DNA of 64,000 bases, from the NCBI GenBank assembly GCA_039881045.1, contig JAYWVB010000004.1, positions 930,001 to 994,000 on the forward strand, read 5' to 3'. The translations under genes and the position numbers were made by a program. Source of the DNA: Chaetomium olivaceum. Taxonomy: Eukaryota > Ascomycota > Sordariomycetes > Sordariales > Chaetomiaceae. This document shows, one piece after another, positions 1 to 10,113 of the stretch. How positions within the stretch are numbered: the first letter of the stretch is position 1; every line of letters starts with the position of its first letter. The notes below the pieces were generated by a model. That model ran no database searches and was not told where the DNA came from. It was given only the letters and a program-made list of their open reading frames with translations.

Positions 1-666
1 TGTGACCGGGGAGTGGGGCGGCGATTGGGGAAGTAACCTTGGATGTGGGGTGAGTTTGGCGGTTTGATACAGGGGTTTGTGACTAACGAACACTCACTAA
101 GGACGGGAACGCGAACCCCTCGTGGGCAAAAATGGCCAGACTCCCGTCCTCATGCGACCAAACCTCCACTGAACGAAAGGAGAGGCCAAAGAAAGTGCTC
201 AACTTTCAAAAGACGGTACTGATTATAAGAATATACGTATGTCATATGGTCGGGTTTACTCAATGTCGTTTCCTTTTACATTGTTCTAGTTAGAGTAATT
301 TTTAGTATTCTTTTTTTAATTTTTAGTTTTTTGCCGCTCGATTTCCAATCTACTTTTCACTGTCGTTCGTGTTCTTGCTACTTGAACTTTTTGGTTGTTG
401 CATCGCATCTTCCAGGCTCCAGCCGCCCCCGCTTGAGCCTTCCTCCCTCATCCTTCGTCTGGGTTCAGTTAACAGGAACCGACCGTGGTCGAGCCAATTA
501 ACAAGCCGAAAACCAGGCCTTTTTCTGATCATCATCCAAGCCTCAGTCCTGCCTGCCACAGCAGCGCTGAAGCGGCACAGTCGAATTTCAGTTGCTTTTT
601 AACGTCGCGAGGTCCATCGGACAGAACCACAAGCAACGAATCATCAAACTACCTACCATCACAAAA
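1..666. other. Upstream region of the transglutaminase-fold gene
   Basis: No gene seen. The stretch at about 230-350 is AT-rich with poly-T tracts, which fits a promoter. An open frame continues 75 bp upstream of the chosen ATG at 667 without similarity to anything known, so it is treated as 5' UTR. Confidence 0.5.
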
Positions 667-2637
667 ATGGCCGACACAGAGGCGCCGCAGCCGCAGTTCA
701 CTACGCTCGCTGAGCGCATTGCTGCTCTCAACCAGCAGAAGAACTTCCAGGCTCCCCCCCCATCAACTGCTGGCAAACGACCCCCACCGCCACCCCCGGT
801 CCGCTCTTTGACCGAAAACGTCACTAGGACGACATCCGAGACTGTCTCGGCTGAGAAGAGTCCGTCGATTCCGCCCCGGCCAACCCGGGCTGCCACGGAG
901 AAGCTCCCGCCACCTCTCCCACGACGGACCACGGGGCAGGAAAATGGTGATCACCCACAGCCTCCTTCGGGACGGCCTGGACCTCCGCCGCTGCCAACGC
1001 GGAACTCGCAGCTCGCGACCCCACCAAGTCTGCCAACGCGCCGGCCTTCCACTCAAACACTTTCTGTTAGGAGGAACTCAAACTCTTCAGACATATCTCA
1101 GCTCTCTACCGTGTCGAGTCTGTCACTGAGCCAAACCAATGGAGGAACCGAGACACAGGCACGAAGAAGGCTGCCGCCTCCGCTCGAACAAGCCAATCTT
1201 CCGCCGCTGCCCCCCAAGAAGGCGAAAGAGGCTGTGAATGGCAGCACGCCCTCTCTCCCGCCCCGGCGCATTGCCGATCCGCCCCAGCCTTCGCAGCCTC
1301 CTCGCCTGCCGTCGAGGCCAGCCAACTCACCAGCCGTTGTTCTTCCCGAACAAGCATCGCCCGCCCTTCCAGCCCGGCGCATGGCCCCTCCACCGTCAAC
1401 CTTCCGGCCCAAGTCAGCTCTCGAAAGCGGCTTCGGCTCTGGTGCGCGCCAGCAGTCCCCTCCAGTACCACCCCCGATTCCCCTCAGCTCCCGGCCCACC
1501 GTCGCCCAGATCGACGCCGTAGCAAGCCGAGCGGCCCCAGTAGCAGCAGTCCCTCCCAATGGCTCATCACAATCCTGTCTTACTTGCCGCGACTTCTCTG
1601 GCCCTGACAATCTGGCCGCTCAGCACCCTACCTCTTCCATCCCGCGCGGCGCCAGTGCCGCTGACCCTATCGATCACCTAGCGTACACGCTCTGTGCACC
1701 CTTCTCCTCGCCCACCGATAAAGCGCGAGCCATCTTCGCGTGGCTGCACCACAACATTGTCTACGACGTGCATGGTTTCTTCAACAATTGCATACCGCGC
1801 GGGCTGACTCCGACGGAGACCATCTTCTCGGGCAAAGCCGTATGCGAGGGGTACGCTCGTGTGTACGAGGCGATCGCCTTGCGGGCTGGTCTGCATTGTG
1901 TGGTGGTGACGGGGCACGGCAAGGGCTTCGGGTTCAGCCCGGTCAAGGCGGGGCAGCCACCGCCGCCGCCCAAGCCCACGGGCCATGCGTGGAATGCTGT
2001 GCGCATCGACGGCGGCGCCTGGAAGTTGATCGATCCGTGTTGGGGCGCCGGCGCCCTCATGAACGGCGAGTATTCACAGCGCTTCGCGGCGGAGTGCTTC
2101 ACCATGAGCAACGAGAAGTTTGGCACCCGCCACTTCCCCGCCGACGAGCGACACTGGTACCGCGAGGACGGCCGGGCGCTGTCGTGGGAGGAGTACATCA
2201 TTGGCCCCGTCGGCGACGAGCCGGCCGAGTGGATGGGTGACGCGACGCGGGAGGGGCTGGACGAGAGCAACTTTGCGCCCATGCAGCGGCGCATCAACGT
2301 GCGCAGCGGCGGGACGGTGCGGTTCCAGTTTGCTAAAGTGTGCGAGCACTGGCGGCCGGAGAAGAACGGCAGGGGCAAGCAGATGCTGTTTGGGTTGAAG
2401 CTCAACGGTAAGGATGGAAGGAAGGATGACATTGTCCCGCTGGAGAACGACGGGTTTTGGCACTACCTGGACGTGGACGCGCGAGACCTCGGTGCGCCGG
2501 GGCAGAAGCTATTGTTGGTTGCGTTTGAGACGATAGATGGACAGAGTGCGAGGGGCCTGACCAAGGAGGAGTGGCTGAGGAAGAAGGGACGGTGTGGGTA
2601 TAGCTATGCGTTTCTGGTGCGGTGGGAGCTGGTTTGA
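667..2637 (+). CDS. Proline-rich protein with a transglutaminase-like (papain-fold) domain, Cyk3-type
   Basis: A single exon encodes 656 residues. The first ~320 residues are disordered and full of PPPP, PxLPxR and RPxPP motifs, typical ligands for SH3 domains. A transglutaminase-core domain follows. Its catalytic triad is present: Cys393 in 'GKAVCEGYARVYE', His440 in 'PTGHAWNAVRIDGG' and Asp456 in 'WKLIDPCWGAG'. The order C-H-D and the spacing match the family that includes the cytokinesis protein Cyk3, whose yeast member acts at the bud neck and actomyosin ring. Unlike Cyk3, I see no SH3 domain here, so this is more likely an SH3 client. The ATG at 667 was chosen over an upstream in-frame ATG at 592 because of its good context (ACAAAAATGG) and because the family-like sequence starts there. 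Role in cytokinesis or the cortex is inference. Confidence 0.8.
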   Translation: MADTEAPQPQFTTLAERIAALNQQKNFQAPPPSTAGKRPPPPPPVRSLTENVTRTTSETVSAEKSPSIPPRPTRAATEKLPPPLPRRTTGQENGDHPQPPSGRPGPPPLPTRNSQLATPPSLPTRRPSTQTLSVRRNSNSSDISQLSTVSSLSLSQTNGGTETQARRRLPPPLEQANLPPLPPKKAKEAVNGSTPSLPPRRIADPPQPSQPPRLPSRPANSPAVVLPEQASPALPARRMAPPPSTFRPKSALESGFGSGARQQSPPVPPPIPLSSRPTVAQIDAVASRAAPVAAVPPNGSSQSCLTCRDFSGPDNLAAQHPTSSIPRGASAADPIDHLAYTLCAPFSSPTDKARAIFAWLHHNIVYDVHGFFNNCIPRGLTPTETIFSGKAVCEGYARVYEAIALRAGLHCVVVTGHGKGFGFSPVKAGQPPPPPKPTGHAWNAVRIDGGAWKLIDPCWGAGALMNGEYSQRFAAECFTMSNEKFGTRHFPADERHWYREDGRALSWEEYIIGPVGDEPAEWMGDATREGLDESNFAPMQRRINVRSGGTVRFQFAKVCEHWRPEKNGRGKQMLFGLKLNGKDGRKDDIVPLENDGFWHYLDVDARDLGAPGQKLLLVAFETIDGQSARGLTKEEWLRKKGRCGYSYAFLVRWELV

Positions 2638-2756
2638 TGGTTTGATGGTTTGGCATGGACACAATGATGATGACCACCAACGGATGAATGGTACCAACCT
2701 GTCATCCTTCTCATGATATACCTATATACGCCTACTCCAACACGGCGAAACCCCTA

Positions 2757-3949
2757 TCATATCGCCTCTAGATTAATATCATCCTTCAACACCCCAACAT
2801 GCACCACAAACCCCGTGTTCGCCCTGAGCCCCTCCACCAACAACTCATCCGGCACCCGCCACGTATGGAACGACTGCGCAAACCTGACCGCCCACGCCTC
2901 GAAGACGTCTGGGTCCCGCAGCTGCTGCGCAACCACGCACACGGTCGCCTCCCCTAACAGCTCCCCGCCCCTTTCCTCCGCACCCGCATTACTACCCCCC
3001 CGCCGTAACCGGCACAGATCAACGCAGGTCGCCACGAACGGCTCGACCAGCGCCTCGTTGTAGATGCAGTCGCACGCCACCACCACGTCAAACCCGCGCG
3101 GCGGCCCAGCCTTGCCGTTGCCGGCCTCCGTCTCGCCTGGCCCTGCGAGGGCGGACGTCACCGCGTCCGTCTCCCAGTCCAGCGGCCTGAATACCACCCC
3201 TGCCGTCCGCGCTGGGGAGAGGCTGCCTTTGGTTCCGGCGGGGGAGCCACGTCGCGGGGAGGCGCGGTGGGTTTTGGAAGATGCGTTTCTTCGGGTGGCC
3301 CTAGCTGCGGATGCTGAGGTTGTTGATGATGATGATGAGGGAGCTGGGGAGGGGGAGGAGTGGGAGTGTGAGTGGGAAGAGGCAGCGGCAGCGGCAGCGA
3401 CGCGCCAGTTCTCCTCGACGTTCTGCTCGACCAGCTTGGCGACGTAGGGGGTCGGTCAGGACATAGCGGGCGACGCGCGGGCCCAGGAGCAGGGCGACCA
3501 GGCCGGAGATGCCGCACCCCAGCTCGAGGACGCGCGAGGTGGGGGTGAGGATGTGCTGTGTCCAGAGGGGGTTGTTGCTGTGAGCGGAGGCGAGCCAGGC
3601 GGCGAAGAGGGGGGTTATTTTCCAGACGACTTTGCGCGGGTGTCAGTTAGTGGATGCGGGTGGTGGGGGGTTGGTTGGGTGGTGATGGTGGGGGATAATA
3701 TGGGAAAAGGGGGTAAATATCAAGATAGGTGAAGATCGCGGGTGGTTGGGGTTGGGGGGGGTGTTTGCTTTGCTGGGTTTAACGCACCAGCTCCTGTTGT
3801 GCCGCCGGCGCGGTTGGATGAGAGAATGCCCGGGGACTGGGTGATCACTAAGTCCCGCCCGGCGACGGTGAGCTCTAGCGTGGTGGCTCTCGAATCGATG
3901 AAACCGAGGTTCTGTGAGGGCAGGTCCTGTGCAAACAACTCGAATGTCT
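2757..3949 (-). CDS. Rkm5-like protein lysine methyltransferase (METTL21-type), 5' end missing and one frame break
   Basis: Seven-beta-strand SAM-dependent methyltransferase. Two exons are resolved: 3949-3788 ('TFELFAQDLPSQNLGFIDS'...) and 3629-2757, separated by a 158-bp intron with a CTAAC branch site. Conserved landmarks are 'GGTTGAVVWKITPLFAAWL', the SAM-binding motif 'VLELGCGISGLVALLLGP' and, later, 'FDVVVACDCIYNEALVEPF', the D-x-x-Y post motif of the Rkm5/METTL21 group, which methylates ribosomal or other proteins. A splice acceptor at 3950-3951 shows that another exon carries the start codon; candidate ATGs exist between 3975 and 4060 but none gives a convincing join. At the five-G run 3447-3451 (five C in the gene) the frame shifts by one base: 'YVLTD' is read before it and 'PYVAKLVEQNVEENW' after it. 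An internal Ser/Pro-rich insertion follows. The exact substrate cannot be told. Confidence 0.7.
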
Positions 3950-5724
3950 CTAAAACGACAGCAGGGCCGTGTTAGTTAACGAATGCCCCCCAAAAGGCAA
4001 CGGAAACATGTCCCTTCCGTTGTTGGGCATGATGACCCTGTGTAAGGTTGTTCTCCCCGTCCCCTCATAACTACCAGTCACACATCACACATCGATTGCG
4101 TTTTTTATGTTGTTTTCCCACCTTCTTCAACATCCTGCACCGGCGTGCCGAGTGACTGCAAGAAACGCTGCAGCGTCATGGTTGGTTGTTGCCCCTTGTT
4201 TACTGTCCAATAATGGCGGATTGGTCGAGTCTCAGAAAACGGTGCGAGTCTCGGCCAAGAAAACCATAATCTTGGAAAATGTGGAGCCGAGAGACGATTA
4301 TTTGCTCGGCGTTAGCAGGTCTCGGCCAGGCCTGGGGCTGGGCGCCGTGGCAGGCACCCGACTGTTTAGGGTTGAGTTCTTATCCGCGTCACGGCGCGCC
4401 GCAGGGGCTTGAAGCCAACCGCATCCGAGATGCAACGCAGCAATGTTTCGAGGTGCTAACGACATTGCGTCGCTACCAAACACTATTTTCCATGGCATCC
4501 ATTTCCATCTCTTGGACAGTACACAGTATCTCCCTCCACGACGCGCCAGAAATTAGGGAAGAATGGATTCCCTTGACTCCAAAAATCCCCATCCCTTCTC
4601 TGATAGCCGCAAGTGGAGAGCAAAGAGTCAAGATGGGACTGAGTGCGGGGAAGATGTCAAGCTTGCAGGGGATGGGCTGCGATGTCCAGCCGCAGGCCGC
4701 CATTGAGATGGCTGCTCATCGCCGTGGGAAGGACCCTGCGATTGGACGGACTATGCCAAGGAGAGCCATCTGTCAGGGCTGAAGGCGATTTCGTTGGATA
4801 CCCTAGAGGTTGCAGGTTGATCGGGCAGCTTTGGAAGTCACGGGTCGGTCTCCTTGCGATACCTGCCGTGGACTTTGTTGTCGGGGGCTGTGTTCTTTGT
4901 TTGCAGGACGCGGATGTAGGCGTTCTCAGGGTACCCTTTCCATATTGATCTAAACTCCAGGTTGCTCTATGAGTTCTGACTAGCACGAAGTTCTCGTGGT
5001 ATGGACCTGGGTTGCTTGAGGCTCATCGAGTGCAGCAGCGATGGATTGAAAGTGTTCATCAAACCTGGAAGCCGTAACTCATCCAGGCCTGGGCCTGCTA
5101 GGTTGCTCAGGTCTTCAGGGTCCGTCGGTGGCCTCCAGCCTCCAGCCATCGTTGCCTGCATGCCAGTGACTGCTCTGGCGTCGCCTTCGTGACCAGTGCC
5201 ACAATTCTTGGAAGGTCTCAAGAGTGGAACGCCCAGCCTGCCAGGACGCGGCCTAGCCCCAGCACGGCTAAGTTTGTGGGGACATGGGGCCACCGAGCTT
5301 TCCCCAAACAGGAGCATGCAGGAGCTTCTGCTTTGTTCGGGTGCAGCAGTGTGCAGTTCTTGCCAAAACCCCTTGCCTCTCCCCGTCCATGGGGATCCCG
5401 ACGTCTTCAACTTTCGCGCTCTTTCACTCTTTCCAGCTTGTTTTTGCCCCAATATACCCAATCACCCACCTTTTGCAAGCTCAGTCGCTGGACCTTCGAC
5501 AGAGCGACGAGTTGCACCATCAAACAAAACACACTTAGACTTCCCACGTCGAGATATCCTAGCTGTTGTTGCCGAGTAACAGAGTCGCAGCGGGGCTTTC
5601 CGATCTCCCGAGCTCTTTTTATTCGTACCGAGTCCCGTCCCGACGATCCAGAAAAAAGAAATCATCCTACCTAGTTACCACAACTAGCTCCCCGATCATT
5701 TTTCCACTCCCCAAATCATCCACA
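3950..5724. other. Intergenic region between the methyltransferase and the acyl-CoA synthetase
   Basis: Should contain the missing first exon of the methyltransferase near 3960-4060 and the promoter and 5' UTR of the acyl-CoA synthetase (pyrimidine-rich from about 5400). Several open frames of up to ~165 codons exist (for example 4279-4782) but show no domain, intron or start-context support, so no gene is called. Confidence 0.4.
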
Positions 5725-7935
5725 ATGGCGAAGCCGACACATCTGATGCCGCGGATGTCCGCGAAGGGCCCCTTCTCGGTCGAGGTACCCGGCCAGCAGC
5801 CCGTCGAGGGCGAGACCCCCGTTCGCAGGCACCCGCTGGCCGTCAACGGCCTGATCACCACCCCCAATGACAACATCACGACCGTCCACGAGCTCGTACG
5901 CGCGAGTGTCGCCAAGTTTGGTAATGCCAAGTGCATGGGCTCGCGCAAGCTGGTGCGCACGCACCAGGACAAGAAGATGATCAAGAAGGTCGTGAATGGC
6001 GAAGAGCGCGAGGTCGAGAAGTCGTGGACCTTCTTCGAGATGAGCCCCCTACGAGTACATCAGCTACACAGACTACGAGCGCCTGACGCACCAGCTCGGC
6101 GCCGGTCTGCGCAAGCTGGGCCTCGTCAAGAATGATCGCGTGCACGTCTACGCCGCCACCAGCCAGAACTGGCTGGCCATGGCCCACGCCGCTGGCTCGC
6201 AGAGCATGCCCATCGTGACGGCCTACGACACGCTGGGCGAGGAGGGCTTGCGCTACTCCATGGTGGCGACCAAGGCCAAGGTCATCTTTTTGGACCCCCA
6301 TCTCCTGCCTACCCTGACCAACGTGCTCGCTGCCGCCACCTCCGTCCAGGCCGTCGTCTGGAACGACCAGCACCAGCTCAACCCCGAACACGCCGAGAAG
6401 CTCAAGGCTTCGTACCCGCACGTCAACATCCTCAGCTTCGACGAGCTCCGGAAGATGGGCGAGGAAAACCCCGTCGATGTGGTTCCGCCAACACCCGACG
6501 ACCTTTGCTGCATAATGTACACATCGGGCTCCACAGGCACACCGAAGGGTGTCCCAGTGAAGCACTCGGCGGTTATCGCAGCTGGTACGTTTTCCCCTGT
6601 TGGATTCGCGAATTGCCAACATGGAGCTAACCAATCGAACTTGCAGTTGCGGGCGCCAGCGTTGTCGTTGAGCAGTTTATCGGACCCGGCGACGGCCTCC
6701 TGACATACCTGCCTCTGGCACATATCCTCGAATTTGTCTTTGAGCACGCCGCCATCTACTGGGGCGCCACCCTGGGCTATGGCAACCCCAAGACCCTCTC
6801 GGACGCCTCGGTGCGCAACTGCAACGGCGATATTCGGGAGTTCAAGCCGACCGTCCTGATCGGTGTGCCCGCCGTCTGGGAGACGGTCAAGAAGGGCATC
6901 ATCGCCAAGGTCAACGCCGGCAGCCCCATTGTGCGGGGTCTCTTCTGGGGCGCACTGTCTCTGAAGGAGACACTGATGTCTACGGGACTACCCGGAAGCG
7001 GTATCCTAGACGCTGTCGTCTTCAAGAAGATCAAGGAGGCCACGGGCGGGCGTATGAAGCTGTGCCTGAGCGCTGGCGGCCCCGTGTCCAAGGAGACACA
7101 GAAGTTCCTCAGCATGTCCATCTGCCCCATGATCATCGGCTACGGCCTCACCGAGACGTCGGCCATGGGCACCCTACAAAACCCGCTCGAGTGGACCTCG
7201 GACTCGATCGGCGCCATGACGGCCTCGATCGAGGCCAAGCTGGTCGACTTTGCCGACGCTGGCTACTTTGCCACCAACAAGCCGAACCCGCAGGGTGAGA
7301 TCTGGCTGCGCGGCCCGACGGTGCTGACGGGCTACTACGAGAACGACAAGGAGACGGCCGAGGCCCTCACCGAGGACGGCTGGTTCAAGACGGGCGACAT
7401 TGGCGAGTGGGACAAGAACGGCCACCTCAAGATCATCGACCGCAAGAAGAACCTGGTCAAGACGCTCAACGGCGAGTACATCGCCCTCGAGAAGCTCGAG
7501 GCCATCTACCGGTCCGCGCCCGTGGTCGCCAACATCTGCGTCTATGCCGACGTCCAGCAGGCCAAGCCCATTGCCATCATCGTCCCGGCCGAGCCTGCGC
7601 TCAAGAAACTGGCCGCGTCCATCGGCGTCGAGGGCGAGGGCCTCGAAGTGCTGGTCCACAACAAGAAGCTGCAGAGTGCCGTCCTGAAGGAGCTCCAGAC
7701 CGCGGGCCGTGCGGGCGGTCTTTCCGGTATTGAGATTGTTGAGGGCGTGGTCGTTGTTGATGACGAGTGGACGCCGCAGAACGTAAGTATTTTTATACCC
7801 TTCGAAGTGACATGAATAATCGACTAACTTGCAATCCCCCAGGCTCTTGTCACAGCCGCCCAGAAGCTCAACCGCAGGGGCATCCTCGACAAGTACAGGA
7901 CGCAGGTAACCGAGGCGTATGGCTCCTCGAGTTAA
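5725..7935 (+). CDS. Long-chain fatty acyl-CoA synthetase (Faa1/Faa4 type), with one frame break
   Basis: Activates fatty acids to acyl-CoA through an acyl-AMP intermediate, feeding lipid synthesis, protein acylation and beta-oxidation. Three exons: 5725-6584, 6647-7782, 7843-7935, joined by introns of 62 and 60 bp with CTAAC branch sites. The AMP-binding signature 'MYTSGSTGTPKGVPVKHS' lies just before intron 1. The second conserved block, 'GYGLTETSAMGTL', and the fatty-acyl signature around 'DGWFKTGDIGEWDKNGHLK' plus 'IIDRKKNLVKTLNGEYIAL' are in exon 2. The gene would give 695 residues, the normal length, if one C of the run 6045-6049 is skipped: 'WTFFEMSP' is in one frame and 'YEYISYTDYERLTHQLGAG' in the next. 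Everything else is intact and strongly conserved, so an assembly indel is more likely than loss of function. Which of the paralogous Faa proteins it is cannot be decided. Confidence 0.9.
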
Positions 7936-7984
7936 GCGTTTCCACCCGAAGAACGAAGTATGGCATTTTATGGCAGCGGAGAAT

Positions 7985-8022
7985 TCAGCGGAGATGCAGT
8001 GAGATGCAGTGAGATGCAGCGG
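7985..8022. repeat. Short tandem repeat, unit about 10 bp (GAGATGCAGT)
   Basis: Three near-perfect copies of GAGATGCAGT follow one another just after the acyl-CoA synthetase stop codon, flanked by the related CAGCGGAGAT. Simple replication-slippage repeat in the 3' UTR. Confidence 0.8.
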
Positions 8023-8192
8023 AGATGATGATGGATTGGTAAGATTGGAGAGCGGTTTTTGTGACTATTACTTGTGATATACACTTCCCTTGGTATGGTT
8101 CTATGGTTCTAGGGTTGTTGCCCGTTTTTATTGTCATATTTTTTTGGTATGACGTAACGGTGCTGCCGCCCGATGGTTTGCTTTGGCTGGGT

Positions 8193-8232
8193 CTGGTCGG
8201 GTCTGGTCTTGGTCTTGGTCTGGTCTGGTCTG
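8193..8232. repeat. Imperfect tandem repeat of GGTCTGGTCTT/GGTCTG
   Basis: Units of GGTCTG and GGTCTT alternate over about 40 bp. Low-complexity repeat, no function evident. Confidence 0.7.
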
Positions 8233-9143
8233 GTTTTTAGCTGCCGTAATGTTTTTTGGTGTTCGTTTCAGCGCGTTGCGTTCAGCTACAAATACCTCTT
8301 TAGCATTATGATACAGTTATTTCTCGTTGTTTCTTGAAGATCTCTCAAAGGTGTCGTGTTAAGGACGTGACATCTTGGCGTGTGAGAGGCGTGTGAGGTT
8401 ACCAGGGCAGGTATGAAGTTGCCGCGCGAGGGTTGCCGCCGGCAGAAGACAGACAGGCAGGCAGGGGTCAGCACAACGGTACCATTTCTTAAACACAACA
8501 ACATTGCAACAACATGACATGAGCGGTCTGGTCTGAAACTGAACCTGGAAAATAAAAACGTAGAAAAAATAGAGTTGCTACTTAAAAACACACACACCAC
8601 ACACGAGTTACAGAGAAAGAGAGAGATAGAGAGGGAGAGAGAGACCTCTTTGCAGCCCAGCCAGCCAGCCCCCAAACCAAAACCACCGCGCCAAGTAAAC
8701 TGCGCCTCCGTCGCCGTTTCACACACGACAAGAAAAATCTCTCAGTAGTAGTGTAGTGTCGACCGGGCGCCGCGGTCATACATACATACATACACATACA
8801 CCTTGCCTAGGGCCAGAGGGGCGAAGAGGGGGTGGAGGGTGTTTTGTTGTCCGCCTCTTGTTGTGGAGTCGGCGGTTGTTTCCAGGGTAGGCAGGTAGGT
8901 CGGTGTGTGGAAAAAGGCCGTCTGGCGGGTTGGGGGGGGAGAAGCGCGGCTCTCTCTTTCTCTTTCTCTTTCTCTCTCTCTCTCGCTCGACAGTTGGAGC
9001 TGGCCAGATGATCCTGTACTCTCACCCCGGGGGGTCGTCCGCCCTTCTCTTCATGCCCGGGTTAACCTCCTCCTCGCCTCCCACCCTGCCCCTGCTCCGC
9101 TGGAATCACCACCACCACCACCGCCACCAAGCAACTGGCGTCA

Positions 9144-10113
9144 TCACACCAGTCCGTCGTACAGCGAGAGGGCCGAGACGATGGTAGCGTCGCGCTGGCT
9201 GCCCTCCTTGAACTCCTGCATGTCGAGGCTGCCGTTCTCGTCCTTGTCCATCATGCGGAAGATCTTGCGCACCCGCTTCTCGGGCGTGTCCTCGTCCTCG
9301 GGCAATTTGACCATCGAGCCGACCTGTTTTGTGTAGCAGCACGTGTCAGCTTAGTTATTGGCGGTTTATGGCAGCTGAAAAAAGAGAAAGGGAACCCACC
9401 ATCTTGTAGATGGCCTCGACAATCTTGAGCATCTCCTCGTAGCTGATCTTGCCGTCGCCGTCAATGTCGTACAGCTGGAAAGCCCAGTCGAGCTTGTCCT
9501 CCATTTTGCCGCGGCTGGTCACGCTGAGCGCGCAGATGAACTCCTTGAAGTCGATGGTGCCCGACTTGTCCGTGTCGAAGACGTTGAACACATAATCGGC
9601 AAAGGTGGACGGGTCGCCGAAGGGGAAGAACTGAGCATAGATCTTCTGGAACTCGCTCTTGGTGAGCATGCCCGACGGGCAGTCTTTGAGGAAGCCTGTT
9701 GTATACCCAAATCTGGTCAGAATTTCTGATTTCCCAAAGAGTTCAGATGCGTCACGCGCTGCTGGGTAAAACCCACCTCTATACCATTGCTGCAGCTCCT
9801 TCTTGTCAAAGTTGGTTGACCGTTGCAGCTCCTTCAGCTGGTCATCCGGGAGCTTCTTCGACTGTCTGCGGGCGGGCGGGAGTGTGTCAGCAACGCACTC
9901 CAAATACGATCTCAGGGTGGTTCTCTCAGGTCTTTTTCCCCGGAGCGCGCGATAGCGTTGAGCGGTCGCTGCGGGAGGGGTTTCAACGCCCGCTTTCACA
10001 AGCGCCAACCACCACCTCCCCACCACCTCCTCCCCCACCAGCTCGCTCAACTCGAGATGCGCCGGGACCCAGAGAAGTCCTCGAGTTCCACTGCCCACTC
10101 ACAGGTTGCCCAT
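9144..10113 (-). CDS. ncs-1: Neuronal calcium sensor 1 / frequenin homologue (NCS-1, Frq1)
   Basis: Myristoylated EF-hand calcium sensor, 191 residues. In yeast Frq1 activates the phosphatidylinositol 4-kinase Pik1 at the Golgi; in filamentous fungi NCS-1 affects calcium tolerance and growth. Four exons: 10113-10103, 9865-9777, 9695-9400 and 9323-9144, with introns of 237, 81 and 76 bp. The tiny first exon encodes 'MGNL', giving Gly2 for N-myristoylation ('MGNLQSKKLPDDQLKELQR'). Three canonical calcium loops are visible: DTDKSGTIDFKE, DIDGDGKISYEE and DKDENGSLDMQE; the first EF-hand ('KDCPSGMLTKSEF') is the degenerate one typical of the family. The length and the C-terminus 'TIVSALSLYDGLV' match the family closely, and the joined exons are exactly divisible by three. 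Confidence 0.95.

Larger units (their letters stand above)
7936..9143. other. 3' flanks of two convergent genes, rich in simple repeats
   Basis: No gene seen. It holds a tandem GAGATGCAGT-type repeat (about 7985-8022), a GGTCTGGTCTT-type repeat (about 8193-8232), CA and GA microsatellites (8585-8645) and CT-rich tracts (8948-8990). These probably lie in the 3' UTRs of the acyl-CoA synthetase and NCS-1 genes. Confidence 0.5.

Noticed and set aside
3424..3453. A very short intron as explanation for the frame break in the Rkm5-like gene
   Set aside because: GT...AG spacing there would be under 30 bases, below any workable intron, and would delete conserved residues.
4279..4782. 167-codon plus-strand open frame upstream of the acyl-CoA synthetase
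   Set aside because: No recognisable motif, no intron or start context, and it overlaps the likely first exon/promoter area of neighbours.
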